Part shown: positions 1 to 11,650 of the stretch, in pieces
Layout of the letters: the number at the start of each line of letters is the position of its first letter
How positions within the stretch are numbered: the first letter of the stretch is position 1
Source: Fagopyrum homotropicum
Taxonomy: Eukaryota; Streptophyta; Magnoliopsida; Caryophyllales; Polygonaceae
DNA: 64,000 bases
Assembly: GCA_033239125.1 (NCBI GenBank)
Contig: BSWB01000005.1
Span: forward strand, 21,257,447 to 21,321,446
Direction of reading: 5' to 3'
Notes under the pieces: generated by a model
What the model saw: only the letters and a program-made list of their open reading frames with translations
What the model was told of the DNA's origin: nothing
Databases searched by the model: none
Made by a program: the position numbers and the translations under genes

Positions 1-856
1 GCTCTCCATTATCCATTATCCTCTAACAAAAATATTCTCTCAACAAAAAGTCTTTCTAGGAAGGAAAGTGTGAAAGAGGAAGAAGAAGAGCTCCATTGAA
101 GAGGAGAAGAAGAACACACAACATTACCACACTTGATAGTTTTGTATTGAAGAATTCCGGATTCTATTTCTAAGAGTTGTATGAATCATTTGAACCTTCC
201 TTTGGAAGGATTGTGAGTTACTCTAATTCTATTTTCAGCTTGGTTTTGTTTTAGTTCACTTGTTCATCTCTTTTCCTTCATCATCTTGCAAATGGATGTC
301 ATGATTTTATGTTTGTTTGTTTCGATTTCTATTATGAACGTTGTAGGCTAAATAAATGTGGTTCTAGGGTAAGGAAAGGATGGTTATGGCTTGGGTTATG
401 ATAGGACGGACATAGATTTATCTTTGGATGACTTGTGAGTATGAACGTAGCTGCTGTTAGAAATCACGGGTAGTTCTTTCCTAACCACGGTCGTGGTTTA
501 GGTAGAACAAACCGTGATTTTCCCTGGTTCGATGGATCTTGTCCTAGATTGTTAGAATGTTGAAATCCTAAGTGTTTGTTGAGTTAAATCTATCCTAGGG
601 TGACCTAGTGTTAGCAACTAAGTGTTAGGAGAGACTTACCCGGTAATCCTTACTCTTAGATTCCAAAGATAACAAACCTTAGGTAGTGGTGAGCCTCATA
701 AGCCGCCATTGGATTAGGTGTGCTAGGATAGTTGTTAGGACTTCCCTTTCCAAGACTTACCCGGTAAGGATAGGTTAGACCCCTAGGTAACAATCCGGTT
801 TGTGTAGAATTCCTATCCTTAGGTTCTTACCCGGTAAGGATAGGTTAGACCCCTAG
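1..856 (+). repeat. Athila-type LTR fragment (family B)
   Basis: This stretch matches, at high identity by eye, the reverse complement of the solo LTR between about 26,590 and 27,390. It is also clearly related to the B element 5' LTR around 15,050-15,850. It holds the palindrome CCACGGTCGTGG at 485-496 and three copies of the CTTACCCGGTAA word at 635, 756 and 826. The last two copies are part of a 34-bp direct repeat (756-789 and 826-859). The LTR does not reach its own end: at about 857 it switches to the oppositely oriented LTR of element A. The left part lies outside the window. Confidence 0.75.
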
Positions 857-1990
857 GTATAGAAAGGATCACGGGTAGATCTTGAGAATCACGGCCGTGG
901 AAACCCTAGAACAGGCCGAGATTTAGGGTGTCGGGGATGTTTCTCACACTCTCAAGGTCCAATTTGTTTAATATCGATCTATCATCATCTAAGCCACAAC
1001 TATCAACCCTTCACCTTAGAATTGCTAAGGGGTTTTTAGCCAATAATCATCATTATGATATTAATATTCAAAATAAGAAGAATGAAGAATGAAAACCCTC
1101 GAATACTCGAATAAAACTCAAAACCAATCTCAAATCCAAAACACAAAATGGAATACTCAATAGATTCAGAATGTATAATACGAAACCTCACAATAATCTT
1201 AGGAAAGAACGAAGAACGGGATGTCAATCCGTCTTCAATATCAAAACCTAAGAAAGATCAAAACTTCCACCGCAAGCAATCTCCAATCTCCAATCACCAA
1301 CAATCCGGCGTTTCCGCAACTCTAGGCGACTTCCAATCAACCCTAAGCAAGAGTGCAAAAACAAGGATAAGCAGCCGTCCTCGAAATTCTCTTTTCCAAC
1401 CTTTTTATAAGGAGAGCAAGAGTTACCATCAAGGCCCAATACGTAAATGACGTGGCAAATAATGATACGTCAAAAGATTGTCTAAATCACGGTCTCATCA
1501 ACTTCCACGACCGTGGTTTAGAGCGTGGAAACAGATAACGGTGCCTCGTGACTTCCACGACCGTAATTTAGACCGTGTAACTTACTGGAGTGTTCCAAAC
1601 TCTCTTCCAAGTTCATAATGCCAAGTCCACGGCCGTGGTTTACGGCATGAACTTCAAATCCTCTTCTCCACGGCCGTAATTCAAGGCGTGGAATTGTATA
1701 ATGCTTGTTGTTGCCTTTGTCTCGTGTCATTCCGCATCCCAGCTCCTTCCTTAGCTTCTTTGATGTATCTCCTAATCCTCGAACATGATCGATTACTCCC
1801 TTTTCTCTCTCAAATGCTCCGATTCCAGCTCTTATTCACCTATAATCAACACAAAGCTAGTGTAGATCTCCATATTGATAAAATAGATGAACAAGATAAC
1901 ATTTGCTTCAAAACCTTATCCATGTACACAATAATGAGGGAAAAACAATCAAAATAAGTGCCTAGAATATCGTCATTTTTCATGCTAACA
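857..1990 (-). repeat. 3' LTR of element A, truncated
   Basis: It aligns with the 5' LTR at 12030-13347 and ends with the same CATGCTAACA (1981-1990). Two defects are visible. Bases equivalent to about 12045-12240 are deleted, with a 3-bp ATC microhomology at the joint near 870. The last 380 bp or so of the LTR (equivalent to 11651-12031) are missing at the left joint. A TATA-like TATAAAAA lies on the minus strand at 1409-1402. Palindromic words occur at 890-900, 1505-1516, 1555-1566, 1627-1638 and 1668-1679. Confidence 0.85.
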
Positions 1991-2029
1991 AAATACCCCA
2001 TACTTGTCACTTGCTTGTCCCCAAGCAAG
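1991..2029 (-). promoter_or_regulatory. Polypurine tract and GGGA-loop hairpin of element A
   Basis: Read on the minus strand, a perfect hairpin CTTGCTTG-GGGA-CAAGCAAG (2029-2010) is followed by CAAGTATGGGGTATTTTG (2008-1991), directly next to the LTR start. Position and purine content fit the plus-strand priming site of the element. The same arrangement occurs in element D at 41576-41614. Confidence 0.7.
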
Positions 2030-3222
2030 GTTTTCAAAAGCTTAGAACACAAGTTAGAATGAAATATGCATGCAATTTCAAACAACACCATCCTTTAGGT
2101 AAATGTGCTTCTAGTGAATAGATCATCCTCAAACCTTGCTTCATTCATCCTTGAAAACGCTCACATACATAAACCAAAGAATGTAAAGTAAAGAAACATC
2201 ATAAATCGTTTAAACTTCAAGACAATCATCATAACCTTCGAGAATTGTCAAAATCAAGCATGTGAAACTTCAATTTAGATCACCAAGTCAAATAACACTC
2301 TTTTGATCTTAAGGACTTTTCAAGTAAGGTCTAGAATGCGGAAAGGAGGGAAACTTGTAAGAGATGTGGTGCATGAATCCGGAAAAAGGAATAACCCAAC
2401 TCTTATTCTTTTTATTTTGATTTGCAACACCATCAACTTAGAGCTTTGGTCTTTTCTTTTTCACATTATTTTTCGACTTTACTTTTGGAAGTATGGATAG
2501 AGGTGCACAAAAACCGAAGCCTAGGAGATTGGCGTTTCTCAATTTCGAGATGCCTCAAACCCTTGATGCACATACCATAATTCGTTAGGAATATCGCTCA
2601 ATCCGAATTTGGCAAGACACAAACACCCGGCTATGTGAATGGTGCCGAGTTACTCATTGCATGATTGACTTCCCCAAACCTATTAGTTCTATTCTTTGAA
2701 TGCAAAAATGCTTTCATGTCCCTCCCACATTTAATATGCCAAATATCAACTCCTCCAAATTCCCGGATTGGTAAGGGAGGCAATTATTTCATTGAGGGGC
2801 TAAATGATCAAAGAAAGAAGTAAGAAAATTTAATTGCCTTAATCATTTCATAAAGAAGTACAAGAACTTATTTTGTGATTTCAACCTCAATTTCTCAATA
2901 TGATTTAAATAAAACTCTCACATTATGAAACTTGCAAGAAAGGATAAACAACACACTCAATTTTTTTTCAATTCATAATTCCGTTTAAGCATACAATTGT
3001 CATCAAAAACTCATTCCGCAAGTGAAAACTATCATAGAATTCATCTCTAATCTTAGAAGCACAAAAACTTTTTCAAAATTTTCAAAAATTTTTATGGGTT
3101 TTTTAAAGCCTTTTTCATGCAATGCAATAACAAAACGTGTGACTATGGAATGAAACATGCACAAAGTGTCATGGATAGAAGCAATCAAATGTAGTAGAGT
3201 TATTACACACATAGTCACACCT
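2030..3222 (-). other. 3' noncoding region of element A
   Basis: No long open frame of known type lies here. A block of about 180-200 bp (roughly 2500-2690) is strikingly similar to 40938-41120 of element D, a different subfamily, even though neither contains an obvious conserved coding frame. The rest is AT-rich and diverged. Confidence 0.6.
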
Positions 3223-3257
3223 CACCCCATACTTGAAACATACATTGTCCTCAATGT
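3223..3257 (-). promoter_or_regulatory. Internal hairpin and polypurine-like tract of element A
   Basis: On the minus strand a hairpin ACATTG-AGGA-CAATGT (3257-3242) precedes CAAGTATGGGGTG (3235-3223). It copies the layout of the tract beside the 3' LTR but lies more than 1.2 kb inside it, just downstream of the third ORF. B (22655-22687) and D (40229-40258) have the equivalent. Confidence 0.6.
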
Positions 3258-3299
3258 TCAAAAAGAAATAATGAAAAGAAAGAAAAGCAATATAAACTC

Positions 3300-4893
3300 A
3301 CTAGACGGTGGTGGGGAGGCTGAAACCGGCGATCATCAAACTCGTCACTACGGAGGAGGCGGTGGTGGAAACGGATGGAAGTCGGGGCTAAAGTTCCACC
3401 CAAACTGTTGGCGGTATATGTCTCTCATCATCATGTCATGCTCCTCAGCCCGTGCGTCCCGAGTGTCCCGGTGGATCTCCAAATCTCCAACTCTCCTAGA
3501 AAGGTCGGTGGCCCATGCTGGTAGCTACTCATACCAAGCTGGTGGCTGGCCATACTATGTTGGTGCGTCTTGGGAAGTCGGTGCTACTGGTGTTACGGGT
3601 GTCTGATCATACCACAGAGGTGTAGCTCCCATCCACTCCGGCTGCGCTCCATACCAAGCGGGAGAAGCGTCCATCCAAGTCGGCCTCTCACTCACACTAG
3701 CACGGCGAGAGGAAGAAGCACCGGAGGGTCTAGAAGGGCGGGGAGAATGTCTAGGTAGGTCTGGGAAGGTGTCCGGCTGATCCGGGAATGTTCCAAAAGC
3801 CTGCTCATCACCTCCTCCCTCAAAATCATGACCTCCTCCCATCTCATCATCAACATCCGCAGCTGGAACCTCATCCGGCACATAAGGAGGTGCTACAATA
3901 TACTTCGCATGCATAGCTACGAATGTCTTCTTCCAATTATGGCATCCGGCCATAATGGAATACTCGGGAAGCCACGGAATACCTCTACCTTCTCTCTCCT
4001 CCCAAGGCATACCGGTGGTAGGTAGACCATGGTGTCTAGGGAAGATGATACCCCTAGTCATAAGACTATTGAGACCCTAAGGTCTCGCCGCTATCCTAGT
4101 GCAAGCGGAAAAATCTATCCCTAGCTGCCAGGCAATGTGGCTGACCATACCTCCATATCCTATATTGCCGGCTCTCTTGTTCTTCAACATACTCATGGTG
4201 GAGGCTAGGAGGATAGCACAATCGGCGGGTCTACCTTAGAGCATAGAGTAAAGGAGGAAAAGCTCATCGGTCTTAATCTTTTGAGGTGTCTCGGTCCTAG
4301 GGAAAAGTCACTTGGAAAGGAACCTATGAGCTATCTTCAAGGCTAAGTGGTAGATGAGTTTAGCCTTGGTGTCGGCCGGTTGCCAACGATCCTCACTAGC
4401 ATATATCATTGCTATCTCACTCCAAAAATCCTTAGCGTATACCCCGCTAGGAAATCGACTATTGAAGGTCTCTTGGAACCCAAAGAAGGCTCCAAACTGC
4501 AAGATCGAGAACTCATAGTTCTCCTCCATCAACCGAAAAGAAATCGTCCTATCGATGGCGCTATGCTCAAAGGAAGTGACGAACTCCCTAGTGATCTCCT
4601 CATAAGCATCCGCTCTAATAGGGGTACAAGATAATCAAACCGGCTCTATCCAAGAGCCATGTCAAATCGCTCACTACGTTCAACGGTTCAAGCTCCTCAA
4701 GCACTAAGTATCGCGGTCCTATGACCGGCCTCTTCTCGATCCTTTCTAAGGCATCGTGGTAATCCTCATGAATGGTTGGAATTCTAGGAGGTGGGGGTGA
4801 TGGTGGTTCACTAGGAGGGGCTTGGGAGGAAGAGGAATTGTCACCTTTCCTCTTCTTGTTCTTACTCGTCTTTCTCCTAAACAATTTGTCCAT
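3300..4893 (-). pseudogene. Third ORF of element A (ATHILA ORF-type), broken
   Basis: The start ATG is at 4893; the product begins MDKLFRRKTSKNKKRKG and then has a proline-rich stretch. Three pieces in different frames follow: 4893-4615, 4532-4308 (with FWSEIAMIYASEDRWQPADT) and 4061-3555 (with GLPTTGMPWEEREGRGIPWL). They line up in order with the 38711-40141 ORF of element D, for example FWGQIAHITEHAHRWRPGDS and MPWE there. ORFs in this position, after pol in Athila elements, are often called env-like or ATHILA ORF1. I see no signal peptide or transmembrane segment, so an envelope role is not supported here. At least two frameshifts and further stops break it. Confidence 0.65.
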
Positions 4894-5694
4894 TGTAGAG
4901 GAACCTACAAGGACCGTGGTTTGGTTCTGTTTTCCTCAAATCTCAACCAAATCACACCAAATTCACCAGACACAGTCCTAGGATAATTCCAATTCCAATT
5001 CAGATCAATTATCCTAAAAATCGTGCAAGAATTGAGCCAATTCGACAAAGTAGAGAAAGAGGAGAAAAACCTAGGTTTTGGATTTCTAAAATCCAAATTC
5101 CTTCTTGTGTAGAGATTGTTCACTTGAATTGTTGATTGGATGTTGTAGATGCTCAAAAATGCTTCACATTAGGCTCAAGAATTGTTCGAATTGGATTCCA
5201 AACATAGACTTGCGAGAAGGGGAAAGCAATCGGCGATAAGGGCGTGGAAAAAGGCGTGGATTTGAGAAATTGTGGTGTTTTTGTGAAGGAAGATGGTTTT
5301 TATAGTGCCCGTAAACACTTTGGAAAATCACGTTCCCTCGGGGTGTTCCACGGCCGTGAAATTGTATTGACCCGTGGTTTTGGTGATTTTTCTCAGATTT
5401 TGGAAGAATTACGGTCACTGTAGCTTCCACGACCGTGGTTTAGGGCGTGGAACTCTCTAGATTGTGCCAAAATCCAAGTTTCGTCAATTCCTTCCAACTT
5501 TTCCTCCTTCCATTGCCCATTCCTTGTTCCTACATCCAAAAACACGACATACCGGGAGGTATCGAGGGCAAAACAAAGCAAAAACGACTAAACTAATCTA
5601 ATCTAAAAATGAAAAACAAAAGCACAAGTGCAATACCTTGGGTTGCCTCCCAAGAAGCGCTTGTTTTAGGTCCATAGCTAGACCATACCTGATA
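4894..5694 (-). other. Spacer between pol and third ORF of element A
   Basis: This is noncoding on the minus strand. It holds palindromic words CCACGGCCGTGA (5348-5359) and CCACGACCGTGG (5427-5438). No convincing gene was seen: the 60-90 codon open frames here are unlike any family I recognise. Confidence 0.5.
5637..5654 (-). promoter_or_regulatory. Post-pol AGGCAA-loop hairpin of element A
   Basis: On the minus strand, CTTGGG-AGGCAA-CCCAAG forms a 6-bp stem with a 6-nt loop about 40 nt after the pol end. It follows AAGCGCTT, as it does in B (22295-22310) and D (37970-37987). Confidence 0.6.
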
Positions 5695-8600
5695 TTATTC
5701 GAGTGTGATGGGCGCGAACTCCTCAGGTCCGGTGTATACTTCTTAAGTCGTTGGCCATTCACCTTGAAACTTCCGCTCTTTTCACCCCATACTTCAATTG
5801 CGCCATGGGGAAAAACATGTTTGATTAGATAAGGTCCGGTCCAACGAGATTTAAGCTTACTTGGAAAGAGCCGAAGTCTCGAATTGAAGAGGGAACTTGA
5901 TCTCCTTCCTTGATTTCCTTTGGAATGATATGCTTATCATGCCAACGCTTCGCTCTTTCCTTATAGATCTTGGCGTTCTTATAAGCGTTCAAGCAAAGTT
6001 CTTCAAGTTCGTTAAGGTCCAAGAGGTGCTTCTCGCCTGCTTCCTTCATGCTGAAGTTCAACCAGTTTACCGCCCAATACGCCTTGTGTTCCAGCTCAAC
6101 TGGAAGATGGCAAGACTTACCATACACAAGTTTGTATGGCGTTGTTCCTATGGGAGTCTTGTATGCCGTTCGATATGCCCACAATGCATCATCTAGCTTC
6201 AAAGACCAATCCTTCCTTGTCTTCGAAATTAATTTCCCTAGGATGCCCTTGATTTCTCTATTTGAAATCTCCACTTGTCCACTCGTTTGTGGATGATAAG
6301 GAGTGGCGATCTTCTGAGTCACCCCATACTTAGCTAGTAGAGCTTTGAATCGTCGGGCAATGAAGAGAGAACCTCCGTCACTAATGATGGTCCGCGGTGT
6401 CCCAAACCTTGGGAAAATAGTTCTATTAAAGAACTTGATGACAACCGCGGCATCATTAGTTGAAGAGGTTATGGCTTCTACCCATCTCGAAATGTAGTCC
6501 ACAGCTAGGAGTATGTATTGATTCCCGCAAGATGATGGGAATGGTCCCATGAAGTCGACTCCCCAAACGTCGAAGATCTCTACCTCTTGAATGTTGTTAA
6601 GAGGCATCTTGTTTCTCCTAGATATGTTCCCTGTTCTTTGACAAGCATCGCAGCAGGAAACAAAGGTTTGCACATCCTTAAACAAAGTAGGCCAAAAGAA
6701 ACCGGACTGCAATACCTTAGTGCTAGTTTTGTTGGAACTAGCGTGTCCTCCACAAGGTAGTGAATGACAATGACGAATGACGCTTTACATTTCGTCTTCC
6801 GGCACACATCTTCGAATGATGTCGTCGGGACCTCTCTTGAAGAGTAGAGGTTCGTTCCAAAAGTATTGTCGGACATCCTTAAAGAACTTCTTCCTTTGTG
6901 CATAGGATAGCCCGGGAGGTATTTCCTGACAAACCATATAGTTAACAAAATCAGCAAACCATGGTTCGTTACCTCTAGTTATTTTGTCGATGCACTCCTC
7001 TATGATATGTAAATGCTCGTCCGGAAAGGAGTCATCTATAGGTAGGTTGTCGTCTTCAATGTGTGGTAGACAACTCAAATGATCTGCAACAGAATTTTCC
7101 GACCCTTTCTTGTCACGGATCTCTAGATCGAATTCTTGTAGGAGAAGAATCCATCTAATCAGCCTTGGTTTTGCATCCTTCTTGGCAAGTAGATAACGGA
7201 TCGCAGCTTGGTCCATGTATACAATCACCTTTGCACCTACAAGATAAGAACAAAACTTTTCAAAGGCGTATACAATAGCTAAGAATTCTTTTACAGTTGT
7301 AACGTAATTGAGCTGCGCTTCGTCTAGCATTTTGCTAGCATAGTAGAAAGCATGGGTTCGGCCTTATTTCTTTTGCCCAAACACAGCTCCAACAGCTACA
7401 TCACTTGCATCACACATGACTTCGAACGGGAGATTCCCGTCCGGAGGTTGTATGATCGGGGCTGAGATTAGAGCTTCCCGGATCTTATGAAATGAATCTA
7501 AACAATCCTGCGAAAAATAAAAAATTGCATCCTTCATCAATAGATTAGTAAGTGGTTTTGATATCTTAGAAAAGTCTTTGATAAAACGTCTATAGAATCC
7601 AGCATGTCCTAGAAAGCTTCTTATCCCTTTCACCGAAGATGGAGGAGGGAGCTTCTCTATGGTCTCTATCTTAGCCTTGTCTACCTCAATCCCTCTACTA
7701 GAGATCAAGTGTCCTAAGACAATGTCTTCCTTCACCATGAATTGACACTTCTCCCAATTAACCACTAGGTTAGTGTCTTCACACCTTTGTAGCACAAGAG
7801 AAAGGTTAGAAAGACAATTATCGAAAGAGGAACCATATACAGAAAAGTCATCCATGAAAACCTCCATGATCTCCTCTACGTATTCTGAAAAGATGGCCAT
7901 CATACATCTTTGGAAGGTGGCTGGGGCATTGCAAAGCCCGAATGGCATCCGTCTATAGGCAAACGTACCCCATGGACACGTAAATGTGGTCTTCTCTTGA
8001 TCGTCTGGATGGATCGGAATCTGGAAGAAGCCACTATAACCGTCAAGATAGCAAAAGTGAGAATGTTGTGCTAACATCTCAAGCATTTGATCAATGAAGG
8101 GCAATGGGAAATGGTCCTTCCTAGTTGCATTGTTTAGCTTTCGGTAATCAATGCACATCCTCCATCCAGTCACGGTCCTTGTAGAAATGAGCTCATTGTT
8201 CTTGTTGGTGATAACTGTCATTCCTCCTTTCTTCGGAACTACTTGAACGGGGCTCACCCACTTGCTATCGGAGATAGGATAGATGATACCTGCGTCAAGC
8301 AACTTAAGAATTTCCTTCTTAACAACCTCCTTCGTGATCAGATTTAACCGTCTTTGAGATTGTCGCGAAGGCTTAAAATCTTCTTCCATTAGAATCTTGT
8401 GCATGCATAATGAAGGTTTAATTCCTACAAGATCCTCTATAGTGTAACCTAAGGCTTTCATATGTTTCCTTTTAACAACCATTAGTTTACCATGTTCATC
8501 TTCACTTAAGTTGGAACTAACGATTACGGGAAAGGTAGAATTAGTTCCAAGAAATGCATACCGAAGATGTGTGGGAAGTGGCTTCAACTCTATTGTTGTT

Positions 8601-11523
8601 GATGTCCTTGATGAGTCTTGAGGAGTGTTGAATGCTTCCTTAGAAGTCTCTAAGGATGTGGAAGTGGTTGGAGAAGACTCAAGAGCAATGGTGGAAAGGA
8701 CGTAATTTTTTTCAGAATTTCCCAAAATTACGGCACCGCTATTACTTCCACGGCCGTGGTTTAGGACGTGGAAATCAGTTACGGCATCACTGGTGGTTCC
8801 ACGGCCGTGGTTTTGGCCGTGTAACTTACTGGAGCTCTCCGAATAGCTGATTACGGTCATCATGGGAGAAACCACGGCCTTGGAATAGCACGACTGGCCG
8901 TGATTCCTCACGTTCTCTGACCCATCATAGAGTTTTTCAAACTCTTCTTCATGCACTTCTTCTAGCTCCTCCAAGGCTTCAATCTCCTCATTGCAATCCT
9001 TTTCCTCTCCTTTTTCCATGATGCTCATGGTAGTGACCTTTTGCAACTGATCCTTGAATAGAATCGAGCTCACTTCTTCTCTAGACGCTTCTTCGTCATA
9101 GATGTTGAACATATCCTCTCCAAGAGCTGGCTCTTTCACTAAGGTAAAAAGAACAAACTCTACCTTCTCTTCTCCTATGTCGAAGGCAAGTCTAGCATTC
9201 TTGCAATCCACCATACAACCGGATGTTTCAAGAAACGGTCTTTCGAGAATGATCGGAACCGGACAATCTGCATGAATATCAAGCACAACAAAGTCTATTG
9301 GAACATAGAACTTACCGAGCTTGACTGGGACGTCTTCAATGATACCGACGGGACGAGTTATGGATCCATCTGCCATGTATAACGTCATCTTTACCGGTTT
9401 AGGTTCACCTAAACCGATCTTCCTACACAAAGCGAGCGGAATCATGCTAACGCTTGCTCCTAAGTCACATAAAGCGTCATATGTGACATCTCCCATTCCA
9501 ATTGGGATGCAAAATGACCCCGGATCCTTCAGGTTTGGGGGCATCTTCTCCTTCATCGTTTTGATGAGATCCAACGATTCCGAACTCATCTTGACTTCTC
9601 CAAAGTCTTCTAGCTTCCTCTTTTTCGAGAGGATCTCCTTTAAGAACTTCCCGTAAGCGGGCATACCTACAATTGCATCAATGAAAGGTATGTTAATGTG
9701 TAGTTTGCTCATGAGTTCAATAAACTTACCAAACTGCTTGTCCAGACGCGCTCTCGCTCTAGATTGCGGGAATGGTAGGGGAGGTTTGTAGGCTAGAGGA
9801 GGAATGTAGATGTCTTCCTTCTCCTTCCCCTTTTCCTTCTCCTTTTCGACGGGGACTTCAACAAACATAGGTTGCGGATCGGTTGTGGTTACTCCACTCC
9901 TAGTTGTGATAGCCATCACCCTTCCTTTCGGGTTGTCCTCCGTCTTTCCGGGAAGTTTTACTTGATCTCTATGAACTTCCTCGGCCTTGCTGAATAGTTG
10001 GTTTTCTAAAGCCTTTTGAGCTTTATCAACCTTAGTGACGTGGTTCTCTACTCCTTGAAGCTTTCCCAAGATCGTTTCCAACCTGGGGTCGGGCTTCTCC
10101 TTTCTCGAATTGCTTGAGCTATTAGGTCCTTGCCCCTGGCTTATCAAAGGAGTGGAAGAAGAAGATGGTGGTGTTAGTGAATTTCTTGAATTGGAATAAG
10201 GATTACCGAAATTTTGTTGTTGGTTGGAACGCCAATTGTTGTTTGAATTCCGGTTGTTGTTGTTGTTGTTCCAATTATTTTTCCGGCTGTTGTTGTTCCA
10301 ATTGTTCCGGTAATTGTTGTTCCGGTTGGTACCTTCATTCCTTTGGTGGTTGTTGTGGTTTCCTAAGTACCCAACATCTTGCTCCTTTGGCTTTTGAAGG
10401 CCAGCTCTAATGATCTCCTTCAACTCCTTGATTTCGGTGTTGAGGGAGAAGATTTGAGTTTGCGTAGCTTGTGTTAGCTTCGCTCCTTGCTCTACTCGGT
10501 TGGATTCCGCCTTCCAGTGGGAATATTTCTCAATGACTTGGGCTTGCTTCTCAATGAAGTCCCAAGCGTCATCTTCCCTCATGTCCACGAATGTGCCACA
10601 TGAAAGGGATTGGAGCTTGAATTGTGTTTCCACACCCAGCCCCTTAAAGTATATCTCCAATAATTCAAGTCTTGAAATGCCATAGTGTGGGCAATTCAAT
10701 AGCAAATCCTGAAACCTTACCCATGATTGAAACAAACTTTCGTTAGGCTTCATAAGAAATGCATTAATATTACCTCTCAACTCCGCCGTCTTGGATGGCA
10801 AAAATAAGTTAGTCAAGAACTCCGAAGATAGATCTTCCCACGTATTAACTCTTCCATTTGGAAGAGCTTGATACCATGATAGAGCCTTGTCCTTCAAAGA
10901 GAAGAAGAACGGCTTGATCTTGTAGTTGTTGGTGGTGGTCTTCTTCGGCTTCATCATCTCCATGAGAATCTAAAAATTCTGCAAGTGTTGATGTGGAGAT
11001 TCAGCACTTGTTCCACCAAATTGATTTTGGCGAACCATGGTGATCACTTGCAGACTAAAGCTGAATTCCTGGATATCTTCAGCTTCAAAGCTCACGCCTA
11101 GGCAGCGTGCTTGCTGAATCGGATTCATCCTTTCGTGGCTCTTCATCTACACTAGCGGATCTCGTACCCCCAGCTGGGATACGAGGATTTACGGCCGGTC
11201 TTGGATCATTCCTCATCGTCGGATGATACAGCTCTAAACGATTTAGTTGGTTTGTCTTTCTTATTCTTCTTGGAGTTAGTCATCTACAACTTCATTTCCA
11301 GCATCATAACCTTGAGCTCATCAATTTTGAATTGATGACGCTCCGCTTCTTCCATATGAGTTTTCTCACTCAACCTAACTTGAGCTTAAGATTCCTCCAA
11401 CTCCACTTGAAGGTTTCTTTCCTTACTGTCAGCCATCTTTCTTTCTTTAGCTTTCTTCCTAAGAGTCTTTTCAAGTTCCGGATCAAAAGGTACGAGGTAT
11501 TTGGTGGATCTAGACCTGCGCAT
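5695..11523 (-). pseudogene. Element A gag-pol (gag, protease, RT, RNase H, integrase), interrupted
   Basis: Gag starts at ATG 11523 (MRRSRSTKYLVPFDPE) and soon meets a stop near 11388. From about 11130 one frame carries the rest. A single stop near 10968 splits gag, and a long frame runs 10963-7364: gag with SLKDKALSWYQ, an Asn-rich tail, protease motif DLGASVSMIPL near 9460, then RT with FMDDFSVYG at about 7858-7832 and the start of RNase H. Stops at 7366-7364 and 6787-6785 lie in the same frame. They interrupt RNase H/linker and the integrase zinc finger, and the integrase core follows (WGVDFMGPFP, IISDGG, SGQVEISNRE). A frameshift near 5880 alters the C-terminus. The PR-RT linker (about 8910-8650) carries palindromic words read as repeated NHGRG. 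The enzyme set is that of an Athila polyprotein acting in virus-like particles. It is inactive as it stands. Confidence 0.9.
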
Positions 11524-11626
11524 ATACCTAAAAGAACCTGCGAAAAACACTCACAAGAGATATCAAATAACAAGAGCAAAGCTCCCAAGCTCGACAACCG
11601 AGAACCGAAGTTTGTTCTAGACCAAA

Positions 11627-11644
11627 TCCCCGGCAACGGCGCCA
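11627..11644 (-). other. Primer-binding site, tRNA-Asp type (element A)
   Basis: The minus strand reads TGGCGCCGTTGCCGGGGA, complementary to the 3' end of plant tRNA-Asp. It is separated from the LTR end (11651) by a few bases, as usual for Athila elements. Confidence 0.88.
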
Positions 11645-11650
11645 AAAACT

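Noticed and set aside
10165..10410. Cys-rich plus-strand frame over element A
   Set aside because: It is the antisense of the Asn/Gln-rich gag tail on the minus strand; composition explains the Cys and Gly runs.
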